Source of the DNA: Cyclobacterium plantarum
GTDB lineage: Bacteria > Bacteroidota > Bacteroidia > Cytophagales > Cyclobacteriaceae
NCBI RefSeq assembly: GCF_011290685.1
Contig: NZ_JAANYN010000011.1
Span: 62,001 to 126,000 of the forward strand
Length of the DNA: 64,000 bases
Reading direction: 5' to 3'
Shown: positions 57,560 to 64,000 of the stretch, one piece after another
Position numbering within the stretch: position 1 is the stretch's first letter
Layout: each line of letters starts with the position of its first letter
Notes under the pieces: model-generated
Databases searched by the model: none
What the model was told of the DNA's origin: nothing
The model's input: only the letters and a program-made list of their open reading frames with translations
Program-made: the position numbers and the translations under genes

Positions 57560-57730
57560 TTATGTCAAGGGATCGCCGGTATCTTTGGTAGGAAGCATCT
57601 GATGCATAAAGTTAATTGACCTCTCAAAGGCACGTTTTCCATCCTCATCTGGATCCTTCCCAAAAACGAAAAGGACCGGCAAGCATTCGGCAATAGGCAG
57701 CATATTGACAGGTTCTAACAGAAATATTTC
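57560..57730 (-). pseudogene. Duplicated C-terminal fragment of the esterase
   Basis: An open frame of ~56 codons, bounded upstream by TAA, ending DEDGKRAFERSINFMHQMLP, TKDTGDPLT. The intact esterase ends DEDGKRAFERSITFIHQLLS, TKDPGQPSP. About 23 of the last 30 residues agree, so this is a second copy of the gene's end. The junction is shared: in both places a partial repeat left end runs straight into the CCTG(C/T)TTTATG at the stop codon. Upstream of it the match stops after DEDG, where unrelated or diverged sequence reads MLPIAECLPVLFVFGKDP. Confidence 0.85.
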
Positions 57731-57817
57731 TTAACTTACTGAATCTCTATTCCCATGCGCTAATTTGGTTTTTACGATCAAAACTCCCCTTTCCTGATCA
57801 ATTAAATATGAACGGCT

Positions 57818-59164
57818 ATGAATAAAATGATCTTAGGAATGCTTGCCCTTGTTTTGGTTGCCGTATCGGTAAAGGCGCAACAGGCAGACGCGAAGGCCGC
57901 TGCGAAAGCACTGGCCGCATACAATCTCGATCCTCATGCTTCTAAAGAAAGACTTAAAGAAGCCGTAGCCGCCATTTTGCCGGATCCTGGTGGCGAAGAT
58001 GTTGCCGATCCGAAATACTACATCCTGAAAGGGGAAATATTGAACACGCTGGCTAGCCAGATCGTTGTTGTGAAACAGACCGGCCTGGGTTCTTTAGAAG
58101 AGCTTCCTCAGGTAGACGGTGTAGCGGTCAAGGCATTTAACGCGTATGCAACCGCTGTAGAAAAACATGCGCAGGTAATAAATTCTCCTCGTTACTTTCT
58201 TCAGGATGCGATGAAAGGTCTCCGCGAAGCACAAGGGCTGCTGTACAACTTTGGGATCTACGCCTTCGAAGCGCAGGACTATGGATCGGCTTACCTCAAC
58301 TTCTCCTCGGGTCTGGCCGCCCATGAAATCCTGAAGAAAGAAGGCCAGGAGAGCGTTTTGGATGATGCCCTCGCCCTGATGGACCAGAAATACCTTACGG
58401 CCCTGGCGGCCCTGAACAACAACATGACTGAAGCGGCCAGGCCGCTCTTTGAAGAGCTCTACAAGGCAAGTTACGACAATGCGGCTGTCTATGAAGCCCT
58501 GTACTCTATCAATGGCAGTGGCGGAGAAGGCAACTTGGAAGAAGCTTACCAGTACTTGAAGGCTGGTCGGGAAAAATATCCCGGGGAGGCGTCACTGCTG
58601 TTTGCCGAGATCAATCACTTTCTGAAGCTCAACCGACTCGATGAACTCATTGATAGATTGAAAATGGCCATCAATAGCGAACCTGAAAACCTGACACTCT
58701 ATATCACGCTGGGCGGCGTTTACGATAACCTGTACCAGCGGGAATCGGCGGCCGGGAACAGCAACCTGGCCAGTAATTACTTCGACGGGGCACTTAATTA
58801 TTACAATCAGAGCCTGGAAAAAGACCCAAACAATTTCGACGCGCTGTATAGCACCGGTACCCTGTACTACAACCGTGCTGCTAACATCACGATTGAGTTA
58901 ACTGAAATGTCTGAGGACTTCAGCACGGCGGGTATGGCGAAATACAAAGCCAGGGAAGCCGAGGTATTCGCTGCATTTGACCAAGCGCTTCCTTATTTCC
59001 AGAAGGCGGAAAGTATCAATCCGAATAGCGTTGAGACGCTCATTGCATTAAAAGAAATTTACGCCAGAAAAAATGAACCGGAAACTTCCAATGCCTTAAA
59101 CGAGCGCTTGGAGAACGTCCGGGGCGGCGGCCTCAACGAAACCTCTTTCTTCAATGGTTTCTAA
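57818..59164 (+). CDS. Secreted tetratricopeptide-repeat protein
   Basis: 448 residues with a signal peptide (MILGMLALVLVAVSVKAQQ) and multiple TPR-like helix pairs (LNFSSGLAAHEILKK, EEAYQYLKAGREKYPGEAS, LTLYITLGGVYDNLYQRE, NNFDALYSTGTLYYNRA, ALPYFQKAESINPNSVETLIAL). TPRs usually mediate protein contacts; here probably in the periplasm. No enzyme motif. Its codons are visibly GC-richer than in the island around it: one line (58681-58740) counts 31 of 60 GC, against 22 of 60 in a line of the DUF3883 gene. Repeats adjoin both ends. Confidence 0.8.
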   Translation: MNKMILGMLALVLVAVSVKAQQADAKAAAKALAAYNLDPHASKERLKEAVAAILPDPGGEDVADPKYYILKGEILNTLASQIVVVKQTGLGSLEELPQVDGVAVKAFNAYATAVEKHAQVINSPRYFLQDAMKGLREAQGLLYNFGIYAFEAQDYGSAYLNFSSGLAAHEILKKEGQESVLDDALALMDQKYLTALAALNNNMTEAARPLFEELYKASYDNAAVYEALYSINGSGGEGNLEEAYQYLKAGREKYPGEASLLFAEINHFLKLNRLDELIDRLKMAINSEPENLTLYITLGGVYDNLYQRESAAGNSNLASNYFDGALNYYNQSLEKDPNNFDALYSTGTLYYNRAANITIELTEMSEDFSTAGMAKYKAREAEVFAAFDQALPYFQKAESINPNSVETLIALKEIYARKNEPETSNALNERLENVRGGGLNETSFFNGF

Positions 59165-59310
59165 AATACCTTATCGGGTTTAAAAAAAGAGGAACCATAT
59201 AAGGGATATAAGGACATAGAAGGGGCTTCGCTTACCTTATATTTTCTTAAATACCTTATATGGTTTAAAAAATAGGGGACCATATAAGCGGGATATAAGG
59301 GCATATTAGG
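59165..59310 (+). repeat. Short-form copies of the AT-rich repeat (family 2)
   Basis: Begins right after the TPR stop codon with a right-end sequence (TACCTTATCGGGTTT), then GGAACCATATAAGG, AGGACATAGAAGG, CTTATATTTTCTTAAATACC and TTATATGGTTT, and a second left end (GGGACCATATAAGC). The interior of ~100 bp seen in units 1-7 is missing. Confidence 0.75.
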
Positions 59311-59620
59311 GGTTTCATTAAATTTAATTTTCTCACGTTCCTTAATACAGTGTAAAAATGTTATTCCATATTCGAATACGGAATATTCACGATTATCAAA
59401 CAACAAAAAGTGTATTGATAAGTCCGATGCCATTTATTTGATATACAAATAAATTGCTTTGTCTCAAAATCTTTATTGCGGATTTTTTACAGCAGTGTTC
59501 TGGCCTCCTTCAAATTTTCAGACAGATAACTTTTTTGGGTGGATCATTCCTTTTGACAATTACAATTCAAGGAATGATGGGTAGCTGATAGAATATTCCA
59601 CGTTTGTTTTACTTTTATCT
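59165..59620. other. Intergenic: short repeat copies and two inverted repeats
   Basis: 456 bp after the TPR gene. Short forms of the repeat run to ~59310. A 22-bp near-palindrome (one mismatched pair) is at 59363-59384 with centre TATTCGAATA. Arms ATCATTCCTT and AAGGAATGAT lie at 59543-59552 and 59569-59578. No gene is seen; a 90-codon open frame over the repeats is an artefact. Confidence 0.65.
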
Positions 59621-60457
59621 TTAAAAATATCCCTTAAATGTTATAGGGACTGATGTGCAAATAGTGTCCAAATCTCCATTTTTAAGAAACATTTTTGCAT
59701 TTTTTTCAAAGTTGAATAACCGATACAAATGAAAGTTATTCGATTTCTGTTTTGAGAATTGCAACTCATTTCTTGAGAAAAAAAATGGGGTTTCCTTTCC
59801 CAGTTTGGTGGTCTTAACTTCAATATACTTATCGGTGCCATTTGGATTTTTTGAAAGAATGTCAAAGCCGGTTCCATCTCCCTCTTCTTTTGAAATCCAT
59901 TTTACTTGGTCAGCCAGATTTTCTCTTCCAGAAATAGTGAGTTGCCATTTTTCATATTCTAAGACCATTTCTTCTCCTAACATGCCAAGATTCCTGTTTT
60001 TCTGTTCCTTTTCTAAATAGTTAATTTTAATCGGGTTTCTGGTATAGGCCGATGATGGTTCCTCTAATTTGGTGATTCCGGAGGGAGCTTCTACAATTAA
60101 GTTTTTAAAATCCTTTTTCGTTGATGTTTGATTTATTTCTTTTTCTGCAAAATGCTTGAATTGTTCCTCTATTGACTGATGACCTTTGAGATAACCAATT
60201 ACTATTTCTTCTAATATCCTCTGATAATTATAGCGAGGTAAATATCCCTTTAGGTAAGGCTGACCAAGGTTGATCAAAACTGCACTGATGTTCTGGTGCT
60301 TAAATTCAATAGACCCTTCAGAACGACTTGAAAGCAAAGGCAGCAATTTTTTCCTGTGCTCTGACTTCTTGTATTCCTGACCGGACAATTCTTTTTTAAG
60401 CATGCTGAAATAATCAGCTACAATCAACTCCACTTCGATATTAGACCATGCACTCAT
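59621..60457 (-). CDS. DUF3883-domain protein, restriction-like nuclease fold
   Basis: A 278-residue cytoplasmic protein. The C-terminal ~100 residues match DUF3883 (NRNLGMLGEEMVLEYEK, GTGFDILSKNPNGTDKYIEVKTTK, FFFSRNELQFSKQ), with an E-V-K core like PD-(D/E)xK nucleases. The N-terminal half (VELIVADYFSMLKKELSGQEYKK and PYLKGYLPRYN, with HRKKLLPLL) resembles the parts that accompany DUF3883 in restriction and defence loci. The function is unknown. It follows a Vsr remnant by 7 bp on the same strand and precedes an inverted repeat downstream. Confidence 0.82.
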   Translation of the reverse strand: MSAWSNIEVELIVADYFSMLKKELSGQEYKKSEHRKKLLPLLSSRSEGSIEFKHQNISAVLINLGQPYLKGYLPRYNYQRILEEIVIGYLKGHQSIEEQFKHFAEKEINQTSTKKDFKNLIVEAPSGITKLEEPSSAYTRNPIKINYLEKEQKNRNLGMLGEEMVLEYEKWQLTISGRENLADQVKWISKEEGDGTGFDILSKNPNGTDKYIEVKTTKLGKETPFFFSRNELQFSKQKSNNFHLYRLFNFEKNAKMFLKNGDLDTICTSVPITFKGYF

Positions 60458-60464
60458 TTTTCTT

Positions 60465-60596
60465 TTAATAATAATAACAGGAAGGGAAAACTGGTTCTTG
60501 AAGGAATTCCATATCCAGCATTTCCGGTTTGGTATCCTTTCCTTTAATCCAGCTCATGTTATAGCTTCTTGTTTCCAGTTCGTGAACGTCGGCCAT
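60465..60596 (-). pseudogene. Vsr endonuclease N-terminal remnant
   Basis: A 43-codon frame from the ATG at 60596. Its first 26 residues, MADVHELETRSYNMSWIKGK then DTKPEM, closely match the conserved start of very-short-patch-repair (Vsr) endonucleases. Family knowledge expects about 110 further residues (the LVRKFLHANGFRYR and CFWHGH parts); here they are replaced by LDMEFLQEPVFPSCYYY and a stop, so the catalytic core is lost. Vsr genes normally accompany a cytosine-5 DNA methyltransferase, none of which is present. It lies between the DUF3883 and PDDEXK genes on the same strand. Confidence 0.75.
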
Positions 60597-60666
60597 GATA
60601 AAATTAATTTTCTTCCTAAAATACGGGTGTTTTTGAAATACCAAGGATGGAAGGCGTTGTCTACCC

Positions 60667-61929
60667 CTAATTTGTTTCGTATTCTAGTCCCGGGAATTTT
60701 TCAGTGAATTTATTGATAAGTTTGTGTATGTTGCCGATTCCCCAATTTCTTGCAACATAATACTCTTGTCCATTATAAATGAGTTCAGGAGCCTCATTTG
60801 CTCTGTATTTTCTGTACTTAATTTCCGTGTCTGTAAAATCTTCCTTTTTCTTTAACAGAAAAAAACTACAACTTTTGTCCTCCCTCAAAAACCTGATAAC
60901 ATTGTCATCAATAAGGCCTTTGGCTTCCAGCAGGTTAATGGTCTGAAGTCCAATGTCAGATTTTTTAAAATTTCTGCTAAAAATTTCCCCATTGTATTTT
61001 AGGTTATAGGTACTTCGATCTCTGTCGGAGGATAAACTGTCCAGCGCTTCTTTAATATTTTCCCTTGTATCTTTTTCTTGTTCCGGATCAGAACTAATTG
61101 CGTAAAGGGACGCCAATATTAATTTTTGATTTTTTTCCCAAAAACTGGATAATAGTTTTCTTTCCTCATTACCGAGTGCCATAATTAATTCCTGTTTGTG
61201 TCCATCAGCTTCTTCGTTAATTGAAGGTTGACTTAAGGATTTTAAATATTCAGTTAATATATTCTCTGTACGCGCTGAAATATTTTGGTTTAATGCGGGT
61301 TCAATCAAGTAGTCTACAATAGATTGGTAATTAATTTGAATAAACTCTTTACAGTTACATTCCGGCTCGGTAAGTTCTATTAGTTCAAGCGTTGAGATAG
61401 GGGTTAAGTAAATATAGATGACAATATTGTCATCATTTTCTGAAGGATTAAAGTATCTGAAGTAGCTGTTCGTTTGATCATTGTTCTCTCTGCTTTCAAC
61501 TTTATTTTCAATGACCAATCGTATGTTCTTCGTTTTTCCCGCAATTAAAAGGGTCAATTCAATATAGATGTCAAGTCTCCCAAAATTTTTTACGGAGTAT
61601 TCAGGCTTAATGAAAAGCCTTTCTATTAAATAGTCTTCTGTCACAAAAGAATTGAAAAGGTCGCGGTGCTTGCTTTTTAACTTATCACTACTAAATTTCA
61701 AAATAATGTCTAAAAATTTCTTGATCGGAAATTCTCCCAAATTATGGCTTTCCAGGTTTCCTAACAACCAGGCTAGAAATCCGCTATGACTGATTTCCCT
61801 TCGGCTAACGCCCAATATTTCTGAGAATGACTTGGAATAGTAAAAGTTTTCCAACTTTTGGAAGTCGGGGTCATTCTTAAATTTTATAATCTCATCCCTG
61901 ATTTGGTCTATCGTGAAATTATCTGTCAT
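60667..61929 (-). CDS. PD-(D/E)xK nuclease-superfamily protein (PDDEXK_4-like)
   Basis: A 420-residue cytoplasmic protein. The N-terminal part (FSEILGVSRREISHSGFLAWLLG) and the core GRLDIYIEL followed by RLVIENKVESRENNDQT match the PDDEXK_4 family, where Asp, Glu and Lys (IENK) are the expected catalytic residues. The C-terminal ~170 residues (EERKLLSSFWEKNQKLI and FFLLKKKEDF) are of unknown role. Such proteins are found alone and in defence islands; DNA cleavage is not proven for this one. It is the first gene of the minus-strand set PDDEXK - vsr remnant - DUF3883. Confidence 0.82.
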   Translation of the reverse strand: MTDNFTIDQIRDEIIKFKNDPDFQKLENFYYSKSFSEILGVSRREISHSGFLAWLLGNLESHNLGEFPIKKFLDIILKFSSDKLKSKHRDLFNSFVTEDYLIERLFIKPEYSVKNFGRLDIYIELTLLIAGKTKNIRLVIENKVESRENNDQTNSYFRYFNPSENDDNIVIYIYLTPISTLELIELTEPECNCKEFIQINYQSIVDYLIEPALNQNISARTENILTEYLKSLSQPSINEEADGHKQELIMALGNEERKLLSSFWEKNQKLILASLYAISSDPEQEKDTRENIKEALDSLSSDRDRSTYNLKYNGEIFSRNFKKSDIGLQTINLLEAKGLIDDNVIRFLREDKSCSFFLLKKKEDFTDTEIKYRKYRANEAPELIYNGQEYYVARNWGIGNIHKLINKFTEKFPGLEYETN

Positions 61930-62166
61930 TACCCTTTTCGATTCGTCCTACTTGTTTACCACCTTAAAAACATTCCCAGACAGCTAACTGCTTACAAAAT
62001 ACCAGATCTTCCCAGCTTCATCAGTCAAAAAATTCTGAATTTTCCCCTTAAATCCCTAACAATATAGTGGCTTTTTTTGGAAGGGAAAAATCTTTTTACA
62101 CCAAAAGTACAGGAACTGATTCGCAGGGTTTCCACAGATTTTTTGGGGATTTCTTTGAGCAGTTCT

Positions 62167-62307
62167 TTATTTATCCTCTGCCGCATGTAATTTATTTACA
62201 GGCCCCACTACATGACCAAACATCTGTAACACCTGATTGACCTTTGTCAAACTGAGGTTTTCCTTGCCTTGTTCGATCTTTCTGATAACCGTCAAGTCTG
62301 TGCGCAT
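62167..62307 (-). pseudogene. XRE-family HTH regulator remnant, cut by the repeat
   Basis: A 46-codon frame whose translation is TDLTVIRKIEQGKENLSL then TKVNQVLQMFGHVVGPV, closely resembling the recognition helix and C-terminal part of HipB/XRE-type regulators. The first half of the HTH is missing: the homologous text begins one or two residues after the ATG (62305-62307), and the repeat half starts at 62311. The upstream part of the gene was probably removed by repeat insertion or recombination. Confidence 0.7.
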
Positions 62308-62310
62308 TCC

Positions 62311-62340
62311 CTTCTATGCCCTTATATCCCTTATATGGTT
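62311..62340 (-). repeat. Solo half of the 160-bp repeat (family 2), inverted
   Basis: On the minus strand it reads AACCATATAAGGGATATAAG then GGCATAGAAG, the left-end form. It is a single half with no interior. It directly abuts the broken XRE gene. Confidence 0.85.
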
Positions 62341-62387
62341 TTTTATTCTCTATCTGTACTAATCTGTGTTACCTGTGGTGAATAAAA

Positions 62388-64000
62388 CTATTCCGTAGCA
62401 GCCTTATAGGCCTCCATGCCGCCCACTACCGGCAATGTCAACGAACTGGCATCCAGGTCCACGGTCAGTTCGGTGCCGGGCTCGGGCCAGAGGGTAAATT
62501 CCTTGTCGCTGGAAAAAATCAACAAACCAATCTGCTGCCCTTTGGGAATGATCTGATCGTCAGGCTGCAGCTCAAAGGAAAGCGAATAAAACCGGCCCCG
62601 CTTCAGGGGCTCGCTTTCTGTCAGGGAACGGTGATTTTGCGGATCGGCCCAGCCCCTGGTAATGATGTTGTCGGTGATGCTTGCATTTTTCGAGTCGTTC
62701 CAGGGCAAGGAAACCAACCATACAGACAGGTTGGCGGCAGGTTTGCTGGATGCGAGCCTGATGTTCATTTCTGCCAGCCCGGACAGGTGCAGGTCCTCCT
62801 TCAGCTCCGGACTTAAAAACAACAAGCGGTGATCGGTAATCTCGGCCCTGGCCAAAGATGCCCCATCAAATGAAAAATTATCTACCAGCGTCTCCCTGCC
62901 CTGCCGGGAAGGCTTCTGCAAATGCAATTTACCGGCTGCCGGTGCGGCCCCCTCCAGAAAGAGCGACACGGATTCGGATTGCGGGTGGGGATAAGCTTCA
63001 TAGGAGCTGGGGTTGTCTTGACTGTCTCCTTCCCGGACGATCCATACTTTTGGATCTTCTTCTACCCCGTTTTCCACGCCGTGCAGGTAGCGGGTAAACC
63101 AACGGTTCATCATTCGCATGGGCGGTGGTCCGCCATGCCCGTCCTGGTGGTAGTACAGTTGCACCGGAAGGCCCATAGATTCGGCTTTTTTAAATATCCG
63201 GTAGCTGTGTTCGGGCATCACGTTCCAGTCGTTGAAGCCATGGGACATCAACATAGCCGCCTTCATTGGCTCCATCTGATTCAGGTAATCCCGACCGGCC
63301 CAAAAATCGTTATAATCGCCAGTGACCCGGTCCATGCCTTCCTTCATTTCAGTATCACGGATGCGGGCATTGTTCCCGGCCCTTTTGGCGGTGTCGCCAC
63401 TGTGGATAAAATCATACAATACGTCTATATCTTCTCCCAGGTAACCTCCCGGAGAACGCACCAATCCATGAGAGCGGTAATAATGGTAGTAGGAAGTATT
63501 GGGTGCTATGGGTATGATGGCTTCCAGTCCCTCCACGCCGGTAGTGGCTGCGGCCAGGGGAATGGTGCCATTATAGGAAGTGCCGGTCATGCCTACCTTT
63601 CCGGTAGACCAATAGGCCTCCACAGAATCCCCTCCCTGAGGAAGGGTAAAACCTTTGGCCCTTCCGCAGAGCCAGTCGATCACGGCTTTGGGAGCCAAAG
63701 ATTCGTTTTTGCCGCCCACGGTAGGGCTGCCTTGCGACAAGCCTGTACCCGGAGAGGAGGAATGCACCAGGATATAGCCCCTGGGTACCCAGGTTTGGAT
63801 ATGCGAATCGGAAATAAAGGGACGGTTGTTGATGGGCGTTACTTGCGGAGAGACCCTTTCTTCCGGCGGTGAACCCAGTTCGTGACGCACATCCCAGAAC
63901 AAGCCGTCCACATCCGGTGCCACCCCGGCAAAATAAGGACTGCTGACATAAATCACGGGCAATTTTAACCCTTCATATTCGGTTTGGTAAGGACGGGTCA
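62388..64000 (-). CDS. CocE/NonD-type S15 hydrolase (Xaa-Pro dipeptidyl-peptidase-like), N-terminus beyond window
   Basis: A serine peptidase/esterase of family S15. Visible parts: the alpha/beta-hydrolase N-terminal segment, nucleophile in KVGMTGTSYNGTIPLAA, LMSHGFNDWNVMPEHS and QLYYHQDGHGGPP (acid and histidine region), and the C-terminal jelly-roll PepX_C domain ending ELTVDLDASSLTLPVVGG. The start at 63962 is a TTG inside the conserved PVIYVSSPYF run, and the frame continues open to the right edge (reading ...TEYEGLKLPVIYV), so the gene is truncated by the window. Probably exported in the complete form; the leader is not visible. Confidence 0.87.
   Translation of the reverse strand, partial: TRPYQTEYEGLKLPVIYVSSPYFAGVAPDVDGLFWDVRHELGSPPEERVSPQVTPINNRPFISDSHIQTWVPRGYILVHSSSPGTGLSQGSPTVGGKNESLAPKAVIDWLCGRAKGFTLPQGGDSVEAYWSTGKVGMTGTSYNGTIPLAAATTGVEGLEAIIPIAPNTSYYHYYRSHGLVRSPGGYLGEDIDVLYDFIHSGDTAKRAGNNARIRDTEMKEGMDRVTGDYNDFWAGRDYLNQMEPMKAAMLMSHGFNDWNVMPEHSYRIFKKAESMGLPVQLYYHQDGHGGPPPMRMMNRWFTRYLHGVENGVEEDPKVWIVREGDSQDNPSSYEAYPHPQSESVSLFLEGAAPAAGKLHLQKPSRQGRETLVDNFSFDGASLARAEITDHRLLFLSPELKEDLHLSGLAEMNIRLASSKPAANLSVWLVSLPWNDSKNASITDNIITRGWADPQNHRSLTESEPLKRGRFYSLSFELQPDDQIIPKGQQIGLLIFSSDKEFTLWPEPGTELTVDLDASSLTLPVVGGMEAYKAATE

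Larger units (their letters stand above)
57058..57817. other. Intergenic: two repeat units and an esterase-tail remnant
   Basis: 760 bp. Units 6 and 7 of the 160-bp repeat are at 57212-57360 and 57372-57520, a partial left end is at 57531-57554, and the esterase C-terminal remnant is at 57560-57730. The last ~85 bp is the only space for a promoter of the TPR gene. Confidence 0.8.
61930..62387. other. Intergenic with XRE remnant and repeats
   Basis: 458 bp between the PDDEXK and S15 genes. Contents: promoter region of the PDDEXK gene, a fragment of an XRE-type regulator (62167-62307), a solo inverted half of the 160-bp repeat (62311-62340) and a diverged CTGTACTAATCTGTGTTACC-type repeat (62351-62385). 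Confidence 0.75.

Noticed and set aside
59161-59433. A 90-codon minus-strand frame after the TPR gene
   Set aside because: It is a translation of the AT-rich repeat (LYPAYMVPYF and LYPLYGSSFF are repeat readings).
62922-63872. A 316-codon plus-strand frame opposite the S15 hydrolase
   Set aside because: Antisense shadow of a gene with complete catalytic motifs.

Overview
The window reads as chromosome of a Bacteroidota bacterium, most likely Cytophagales/Cyclobacteriaceae-like. The reasons are a SusC/SusD pair, DUF4199, OmpA and beta-barrel families, DinB, monomeric NADP isocitrate dehydrogenase, few Shine-Dalgarno sequences, moderate GC and many short secreted or lipoprotein leaders. This is inferred from gene content; no 16S or tRNA gene was seen. 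Both ends cut a gene: a RecQ/UvrD-like helicase at the left and a CocE/PepX-type S15 hydrolase at the right.

Layout. 1-11.2 kb: helicase, two SDR proteins, a methyltransferase/ATP-grasp fusion, then on the minus strand PBP4 (dacB) followed by an S9 peptidase. 12-19.1 kb: a PQQ-type quinoprotein and a susC-susD pair. 19.5-24.3 kb: a compact plus-strand housekeeping run (cytidine deaminase, carboxylesterase, waaA, rsgA, phosphoribosyltransferase, panB). 24.3-28.1 kb: a PVC-type cytochrome c/HEAT dehydrogenase and a Tat-exported TIM-barrel isomerase. 28.1-32.7 kb: accessory stretch with higBA, fic and a CAP protein embedded in repeats. 32.9-44.3 kb: isocitrate dehydrogenase, DinB, YdeI-like, an SDR, an OmpA lipoprotein, the planctomycete-type DUF1549/DUF1553 plus DUF1501 pair, and Dps. 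44.7-54.5 kb: beta-barrels, DUF2254, DUF4199, VOC, Crp, CNNM, an MDR-family reductase, a DSD1-type PLP enzyme, an antiporter and a redoxin. 54.6-62.4 kb: a second accessory island with a GxxExxY nuclease-fold gene, an esterase, a TPR protein, DUF3883 and PDDEXK proteins and several gene remnants, threaded with a different repeat family. 62.4-64 kb: the S15 hydrolase.

The most unusual content is non-coding. Repeat family 1 is a ~200-bp cassette of four successive hairpins in constant order, present in five complete and several partial copies between 11.3 and 32.1 kb. Its stems show compensatory base changes between copies, and direct copies bracket higBA and fic. Repeat family 2 is a ~150-bp unit with 12-bp terminal inverted repeats, each end built of about three 10-bp steps. 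It repeats at 159-160 bp around the GxxExxY gene and the esterase, with solo halves at 28.6, 44.5 and 62.3 kb. Its edges coincide with broken genes: a duplicated esterase 3' end and a decapitated XRE-type HTH gene. A Vsr endonuclease remnant next to DUF3883 and PDDEXK proteins suggests a decayed restriction/defence locus there. All family names come from reading motifs; no database search was possible.
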